NCBI GenBank assembly: GCA_030272585.1
Contig: BSYQ01000001.1
Span: 10,121,001 to 10,185,000, forward strand
Direction of reading: 5' to 3'
DNA: 64,000 nucleotides
From: Bryopsis sp. KO-2023
Lineage: Eukaryota > Chlorophyta > Ulvophyceae > Bryopsidales > Bryopsidaceae
The number at the start of each line of letters is the position of its first letter. The stretch's first letter is position 1. Made by a program: the position numbers and the translations under genes. Under the pieces are notes generated by a model, which saw only the letters and a program-made list of their open reading frames with translations, did not search any database and had not been told where the DNA came from. Shown piece by piece: positions 59,174-64,000 of the stretch.

Positions 59174-60675
59174 TTATCCTGCAACAAATTCTGCAGAGTA
59201 AAACGAGCTTAGCTTGTAACCGCACCCTCCCAACTCACCCAAATTCACTCTGGCATCCAGAGCATCGATCGTTTCAGCGACTTTGTAGCCATTGTTGAAA
59301 TACAGTTCACAAGCGGCATCGTTATCAGCAAACACATGAGTGTAAAGATTGGAGGCCCCCCAGTCCACCGCCAATCTGTTTGCCTCTTGCATCAAAGAAT
59401 TGGCTATCCCTTGGCGCCGGAAAGCCTCATCCACAGTGACATTTGTAATGAAGCACCCATCTTCGTCCTCAACAGGAACGGGTTTCGGCCGAATGCCAGA
59501 GATCTTACAGCAAATGGAGATGTCCAGCGTCCCAAGGATTCTGCCCGATTCATCGGTGGCCACCTGTTGGGACGAACACAATTACGTTTTAACAGTTGGC
59601 AGAACGCATCACTGATTTCCCCTCAACTCAGGAGGTGAAAACTCTACCACGCTTGAAAAGGTAGCCGACAGTCGATATCATTAATTGAATTCGGCACCAG
59701 TTGCTGTGGGGCGATGGTTGAGTCCTCGAACACTCGGTTGCCCAAAATTACTTCAGCAGAAACATAATCACAGCCAGAGGGAATGAGTCGATCCCTTGTG
59801 GTTTCGACAGCAAGGCCCAAAACTCACAGCACAAGTTTTTGCACAACAGATTTCCCTTGTCCATGCTTCGAGGGTTTCTTGTTTTTTCACATGGATACAA
59901 TATATCTTACCAGGCACAGCATCTCTGGCTGTCCTGATGGCCCAGGCAACGTCCTTGTCAGTAAAGCCCCAGCCTCTCGCTCAGCAAATTGCCGCTTCAA
60001 CGACGAAACGAATCTTGAACGATCTCCCTTCCTTTCAAAACCCGAAGCACCCAGAGTCAGATATTGGACAGACACCACCCATTTTCATCGCAACCCCCCC
60101 TTCCCAAAGATCTGCGTACTGAAAGGTAGATTCTGCATTCAAGTAGCTGATCGGTGGACGAAACTTGCTCAATATTGGTCATCTTCTGGAGGTGATTTCA
60201 TCATTATCAGTAATTTTACCACTTTCAATTCTTCTTTTGGAATGGGTGTGCATGGAGGAGATACAAGAATGGAAGGCATGATGGTGGGGCCTCCAAATGT
60301 CATGGCATCTCCAGGACAAAGTTAGTGCGACTGGGCGTGTTTGATCCATACCTCGAAATACGCCTCTGCCCTCAGTTTCGCAGCTGCGTTGAACTCGGAC
60401 TGTCCCTGAGCCTCCCTGATTGTAGTTTCGATATTCGCGGCGCAAGTCGCAATCCAGCCTCTCCGCAACGCCCAGAAATTTAGCCCTCTCTCCCTTGTAG
60501 TGTTCCATACCGTGCGCTGCCTTTGTGCGCCACGGCATTCCCCTCCAGCATGAAAACAGGACCTATGGAAAACAAAAACAGCTCGCACAAGCGATCGAAC
60601 ACTGCAGAAACGCTCAGGCTGCTGGTCGAATCTCCCAAACCTTGCATGAAGGGACTCCAAAGGAAGGCCAGCCAT
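59174..60675 (-). CDS. GNAT-family N-acetyltransferase, plastid type
   Basis: Three exons, complement(59174..59563, 59911..60027, 60352..60675), phase 0 throughout, 276 aa. GNAT enzymes move acetyl from acetyl-CoA to amines. The acetyl-CoA loop is VTVDEAFRRQGIANSLM (motif A, RRQGIA). Motif B includes NLYTHVFADNDAACELYFNNGY. The GTLDISI strand and the N-terminal AAKLRAEAYFE / SRFVSSLKRQFAERE helices match plant chloroplast GNATs with dual lysine and N-terminal acetylation activity. The first about 60 residues (ATG 60675, MAGLPLESLHARFGRF) are Arg/Phe-rich with few acids, like a transit peptide. Substrate is inferred only from family resemblance. Confidence 0.85.
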
Positions 60676-61020
60676 CCCGAAAGACGATCCCACCAGAGCG
60701 ACGTTTTGTTTTGAATCGGAAGGGGTGTGGTTTGAACTTCGATCGATGGTGTAAAACTGCGTCACCCCTGCGTCCCAACCCTACAATTCTTGCAAGATTT
60801 TCCTGTTTTCGTGGACGACTTTTTCCCCAGGTTTTTTTCGACGTGGGATTTCTGGGGAGAGGCTGTAATCGCGTTCGTGGACTTTATTAGAGTGTTACTG
60901 CCAACCTCCAGATATTCTCTTCGACTTCCCCACTCACACTGGGAAAAAGCCCTTTTACAAAGTTGGTTGCTTATAAAGGAAGCAGAAGCGGACGTGTCCT
61001 AAGAGTGGGAGTGGGGCGGA
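60676..61020. promoter_or_regulatory. Divergent promoter of GNAT and RUS genes
   Basis: 345 bp between divergent ATGs. A TATA-like TTATAAAGG lies at 60971, about 50 bp from the RUS-side start. Confidence 0.4.
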
Positions 61021-63914
61021 ATGGGGCGGGGCAAAGAAGAAGTTTCTTGTTTTCGTGGAGAGAATGGCTCTGACATTCAGAACCCAGGCCGACACCCCTT
61101 GACCTGGTGGAGCGCCCATCGAAAAAAACAACTGAACAAGAGCAGAAAAGAAAGTTTTGGTGGGCCGAGGGATAGCGATGCCAAGAACAAACGCAACGCC
61201 CCGCCAAACTTCGCTACGATAGCCCAGGGGTTTGAAGGCGCGTTCGGAAACGTCGCTTCCTGTGTCAGCGCAGTCCTGGTAGGCATCCATGATTTCCCCC
61301 CTACCATTTGCATGCATGCAAGGATATGTGTTTTTTTTCTGCATTGGACCTCCTTGATCGACTCAACACTCCAGAACATCATATCTCCAAAACACTGAAT
61401 CCCTGTAAGATGCTGAGGAACAATTCTAGACAGGGCAGTGACATCATTTGCTTAGTTTCCCACCTTCCCCACCACCTCACACTTGAAAAAATCCAATGCT
61501 TTCTCAAAAGTGTGAGAAAATCCACTCCGAACTTTCCTTCTTTCCTGTACAAAAAAAATTTCAAAGAAAAGGAGAATCACTCAAGCGTTTCTGCATCTGG
61601 TTTTCCATCAAATTTGCTCAGTGGCGATCTATCGAATTGCATCCTGGCTAGCTTTACTTGGCAGACTGTTCCACTGATTTGTGTTTCATGTCTTTTAGCT
61701 GGGGAAGCCATCCTTTGTTGAACCTCTGGACGTTTTCACAAAGCGGGGAGGGAGAAAGTTACAATATGCTTGGGATGGCAAGAGAATTAGAGCGATATCT
61801 TGCGACGATATCAACAACCCTCAGTCTTCGAGTGAGCTCAACACCACTCTTTTGACGGGTTTTGACTTGGATTGGTCCTCCATTGAAAACACCAATCAGG
61901 AATTTCGATTAATCAAAACAGGGATTTGATGGGGAGTGGAAATGTATGAGTCCATTGAGCTGTGTGATTTTTAGGGAGGTTGGTTACCAATGCATCGATG
62001 GTGGGGTCGCATTTGAGAGCTGCGTTTCTGCCAAATGCGAGTTCTGTGAGCAATGATTATTGGGAATTTATCAAATGGAGAAATTGCCAGGTGAGAAAAT
62101 TTTGATGGACCAACATGTCAGGTTCCAATAATGAGAATGAGAATGGGAGTGAAAGGTGGTGGGAAGCTTGTTTGGCAATGTATTGGAACGAGGCAGTGAT
62201 TTTTTTTTGAGTCAAAAGTTGTGGGGACATGTGCAGAGAGCAGCCTGGCGATATGCTGACTTCAATTGTGGTTTGTATTCGTTCTAACAGCAGCTCTCTG
62301 CTATGCCTTTTAACAGAGGTTTTGGGGAACTTCTCTCAAACTGCTCGGCACTCAGGTCAGTCCAGGAGCCCCTCCGAATCCACGCGCTCCGCCTTGTTTT
62401 TTGGGTTGGGCTTATCATGGAGTGGTTGTAACACTACTCCACTCACAATGCAGCAGGGTTTTCTTTTTCAACAAGAAAACAGTATCGTAATAAAGCTCCC
62501 CTATCCATGAGGTTTTGCACTTGAACGAAATAGAATGTATGATTGGGGGGTGGGTACTGTGATATGTCTTTTCCAGTCGTTGCTGATGGCGCTAGGCATC
62601 GGAGCAAAGAAATCCTTGACAGCCTCGGCCGCGATCAACTGGATGCTGAGAGATGGCTTGGGGCGGGTGGTTAGAATGGTGGTGGCTGCAAAATATGGGC
62701 AATCCTTCGACTCTGATCTCAAGGTCAGTCTCCATGCATCCCAGTCAGTAACCCACATCCAGCACCTGCAAGGAATTATTGTACATTTCCTACATTGCAT
62801 GCATGTGAAAAACAGTTTTTGCTACTGTGAACGCAAGCTGCCTGCTGTTGGCAGTGCGTGTGATTAATTTTTGATGGGTCGTGATTCCAGTTTTCTTTTC
62901 GGCGCTCTTGGATAGAGAGCTCGGCTCAAGGCCACCGTGCTGTTCACCGCCACAACGGCCTTTGAAATCATCGCCCCAAGTTTCCCAAAGTACTTCCTGC
63001 TGCTCGCATCCATTTCAAATGTGGGGCAGGCTGTCACCCTGACGACCTACGTATCCACTTCGCCAGCTCTGGCGTCGAATTTCTCCAGAAAAGGAAACAT
63101 TGCGGATCTCACTGCAAAATCACAGGTGGGTGATATTCCAAACAGAGCTGCGGAGTCTCATGGGTGTTTTTTTAATTTTTGGGGCGATTTTGGTTTTTTT
63201 CACTTTCAGTGGAGGTAAGCTTCGAGAAGCTCGGTTGATCGACAGTTGAAAATTATTATGTTGTTCTGCAGGCACAACACATGCTGGTGGATAGCATCGC
63301 CCTCGGGATTGTTGCTAGTCTGACCCACGTATTTCGACATACACCACGAGTGTTTCCATTGGTGAGTGATTTCGAATTTCAGGTTGTGATATTCCATCCA
63401 AAAACTCTGCAGTTTTTCCATCAACATAAAGTGTCAATATCCTGAGAAAAGATGGCATTATCCCCAATTTCTATGCTTCTCCTTGTCGGCTAGAAATCTA
63501 TCATGATTTGATGGAAGCTCTGTTTGGCAGTGTGCAGTTGGATTAAGTATAAAGTTCTCTGGTTGATTTTCAGGCTGCCTATCCAGTCTGTGCTGCAATG
63601 AGTGTGCTTTGTGTCCGTCGGGAGCTGAGGTCGATTGAATTGCGGACTTTGAATTCCGAGCGCCTGGGTGTTTTAGCCGAACAATGGGTCGGTGGGGAGA
63701 AAATTATGGTTCCAAAAGAAATGAGCAAAATAGAGAAGCTATGGGGAGAGCCTCTGTCTCAATGGAGTGGAGTTCGGATGGAAATTGGCCCTCTAGAAAA
63801 CGTCGTTTCGACTCCAGTGGAAATGGAGGAGCTTTTGCTGCGACATCAAGGGGATAACTATGTTGTGGGATTTCGAGATGGGGAAAAACCCACCGCAGTC
63901 GTGAGTTTAAGGTA
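61021..63914 (+). CDS. RUS: RUS family protein (Root UV-B Sensitive, DUF647), 3' partial
   Basis: Exons: 61021..61278, 61699..61831, 61975..62090, 62317..62355, 62577..62723, 62916..63125, 63272..63361, 63574..about 63914; all joins are in phase. The donor at 63914 leads out of the window, so the C-terminus is missing. RUS proteins are plant, algal and animal membrane-associated proteins linked in plants to UV-B responses, auxin transport and vitamin B6 pathways. The DUF647 core is clear: SVSNDYWEFIKWRNCQ, SLLMALGIGAKKSLTASAAI, NWMLRDGLGRVVRMVV, YGQSFDSDLK, APSFPKYFLLLASISNVGQ and NIADLTAKSQAQHMLVDSIA. The first exon (MGRGKEEVSCFRGENG) is the least certain part. Confidence 0.85.
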
Positions 63915-64000
63915 AACGGTTCAAAACCACACCCTGATCATTGCTTCAAAGATAGTTGATGGGTTTTGCCAGGAATGATAACAAAAATATACTGCTGCTT

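Overview
This is a nuclear genome segment of a eukaryote from the green lineage (Viridiplantae). Genes are split by many short GT-AG introns. The gene set includes plant and algal families: a plastid DUF1995 protein, a RUS/DUF647 protein, a prolyl 4-hydroxylase with an ShKT tail, SpoIIIAA/Ycf45-type plastid ATPases, a plastid-type GNAT acetyltransferase, a plant-type cytochrome c and a plant-type thioredoxin h. A gene with two p25-alpha (TPPP-like) domains, a family linked to cilia, suggests a lineage with flagellate cells. A streptophyte green alga is my best inference; the species cannot be named from the sequence.

Layout. 0-7.9 kb: armadillo-repeat protein (-), PIG-V mannosyltransferase (+), P4H-ShKT (-), ISCA2-like Fe-S protein (-). 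8-12.5 kb: a large protein with LOTUS-like domains, an RS-rich head and a Q/Y-rich tail (+). 13-17.1 kb: PNPOx-like flavoprotein (-) and cytosolic PheRS beta (-). 18-21 kb: a small acidic protein with two SUMO-interacting motifs (-), divergent from cytochrome c (+). 21-23 kb: DUF1995 (-). 23.8-30.1 kb: a many-exon p25-alpha/EF-hand gene (-). 30.1-32.4 kb: no confident gene, but a perfect 32-bp palindrome. 32.4-43.2 kb: two SpoIIIAA-type AAA genes in inverted orientation, flanking a small conserved gene. 44.4-50 kb: mitochondrial HSP70 (-) and thioredoxin (-). 50.5-56.7 kb: RPS12 (+) and PFK-2/FBPase-2 (+). 56.7-59.2 kb: gene-poor. 59.2-64 kb: GNAT (-), divergent from a RUS family gene that runs off the right edge (+).

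Most genes are unrelated housekeeping functions. The exception is 32-43 kb, where a local inverted duplication has made two paralogous ATPases. Both carry a C-terminal helical domain I do not recognise. One has a second, tandem copy of the 3' exons and has lost the Walker B glutamate. This is the strongest candidate for something undescribed. Exon boundaries given below were worked out by hand from splice signals and reading-phase agreement.
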